A DNA stretch of 64,000 nt from Nematostella vectensis (lineage: Eukaryota > Cnidaria > Anthozoa > Actiniaria > Edwardsiidae), in assembly GCF_932526225.1 (NCBI RefSeq), contig NC_064037.1, positions 4,118,996 to 4,182,995 of the forward strand, given 5' to 3'. Below, piece by piece: positions 63,355-64,000 of the stretch. Within the stretch, counting starts at the first letter, position 1. The number at the start of each line of letters is the position of its first letter. A model generated the notes under the pieces. That model worked only from the letters and a program-made list of their open reading frames with translations. It made no database searches and had not been told where the DNA came from. The position numbers and the translations under genes are program-made.

Positions 63355-64000
63355 TGATCAAATAATTACGGTATTTTAAAAGTTTTATTCCTTACAACGA
63401 CATTAAATTCATGATGATTTCTGGTAGAACAAAACATACAAGACGTTCACTCACTCCAGGAAGCTTATAAACCAAGTGTTATATAACTTTAGAGAGCGAG
63501 CCAACAAGTTTTTTTCATCGCTAATGCTGGCATTTAAAACCTTTTAAGCTAAAAGGTTAATAAGCCACAAAAGTGTGTGACTTTTAGCTTTGATGAATAA
63601 CTATTCAAATTACATGCATTAAAACATTGGACTATTCTATAAAGAAAATCTACAAATATTTGCCTCTAAAATGATATGTAGCTTGTTGTTATATGCTTTT
63701 GGCCTGAATGATTGGGGCGTTTGTGACTTCTGTCAATGGTACCCTAATATTTCTTATATCAACCTACAAGAAATACCAAGCCATGCTTGAAGACTTACAT
63801 GCATAGCCCCAATAAGACCCGGAGTTTTACCAATAAAGAAAGATTTTCCATATGAAGAAGAAAATAGTACCCCACAGCAAATACAATGGAAGACAAAGGC
63901 TTTCTCCCTACCCCCCCCCCCCCCCACACACACACACACAAGCAATATTTTCTAGTAACACCCCTGTACCGTAAAAAGAATGTGTTGGATCCTAAAGCAT
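63355..64000. other. Intergenic to window end; no gene seen
   Basis: AT-rich DNA. A poly-C run followed by (AC)n lies at 63911-63940. The minus ORF through it is an artefact of the run. Confidence 0.4.

Overview
The window is animal nuclear DNA, most likely from an anthozoan cnidarian (a sea anemone or coral; Nematostella-like is my best guess, not proven). The reasons are AT-rich intergenic DNA, genes split by GT-AG introns of a few hundred bases to about 2 kb, metazoan families (DENR, CUEDC1-like, dynein roadblock, TRIM-NHL, class A GPCR, an RRM/F-box/LRR protein), and dense short inverted-repeat elements, LINE, DIRS and LTR remnants.

Layout. 1-277: 5' end of a minus-strand gene leaving the window. 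2.8-3.7 kb: an unrecognised 294-codon minus ORF. 4.6-4.9 kb: LINE tail. 6.3-9.3 kb: decayed DIRS/Ngaro-type tyrosine-recombinase retrotransposon. 10.4-11.0 kb: GPCR pseudogene. 11.9-13.5 kb: intronless ATP-grasp ligase resembling MysC of mycosporine biosynthesis. 14.6-15.7 kb: LINE reverse transcriptase remnant. 17.2-21.7 kb: CUEDC1-like gene (minus). 23.0-25.8 kb: complete seven-exon DENR gene (minus) with a 45-bp satellite in intron 2. 27.6-27.9 kb: roadblock dynein light chain (plus). 28.6-31.8 kb: three-exon gene for a short membrane-anchored protein (minus). 41.3-43.6 kb: intronless TRIM-NHL gene (plus). 44.2-55.5 kb: about 18-exon RRM/F-box/LRR gene (plus), followed at once by a young miniature LTR element. 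57.8-60.4 kb: two-exon WS/DGAT-like acyltransferase (minus) with an E-box-rich promoter. 62-64 kb: repeats.

The most unusual block is about 35.0-40.6 kb. It is GC- and CpG-rich against AT-rich flanks and has very compact ORFs with overlaps. Plus-strand genes for two small proteins with paired hydrophobic segments and a small basic protein face a minus-strand set: a Cys-rich zinc-binding protein, a long protein with B-family polymerase-like motifs followed by a superfamily-1 helicase, and an HNH-type nuclease. The two sets converge on a palindrome-rich spacer of about 17 bp. Several frameshifts show a decayed (or badly sequenced) copy. I read it as an endogenous virus-like or self-replicating DNA element of a type I cannot name. 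No capsid, packaging ATPase, protease or integrase core is visible.

The host genes do not form an operon or pathway. They are ordinary housekeeping and signalling genes, and the interest lies in the integrated element, the MysC-like enzyme, the RRM/F-box/LRR architecture and several repeats that copy pieces of exons and splice sites.
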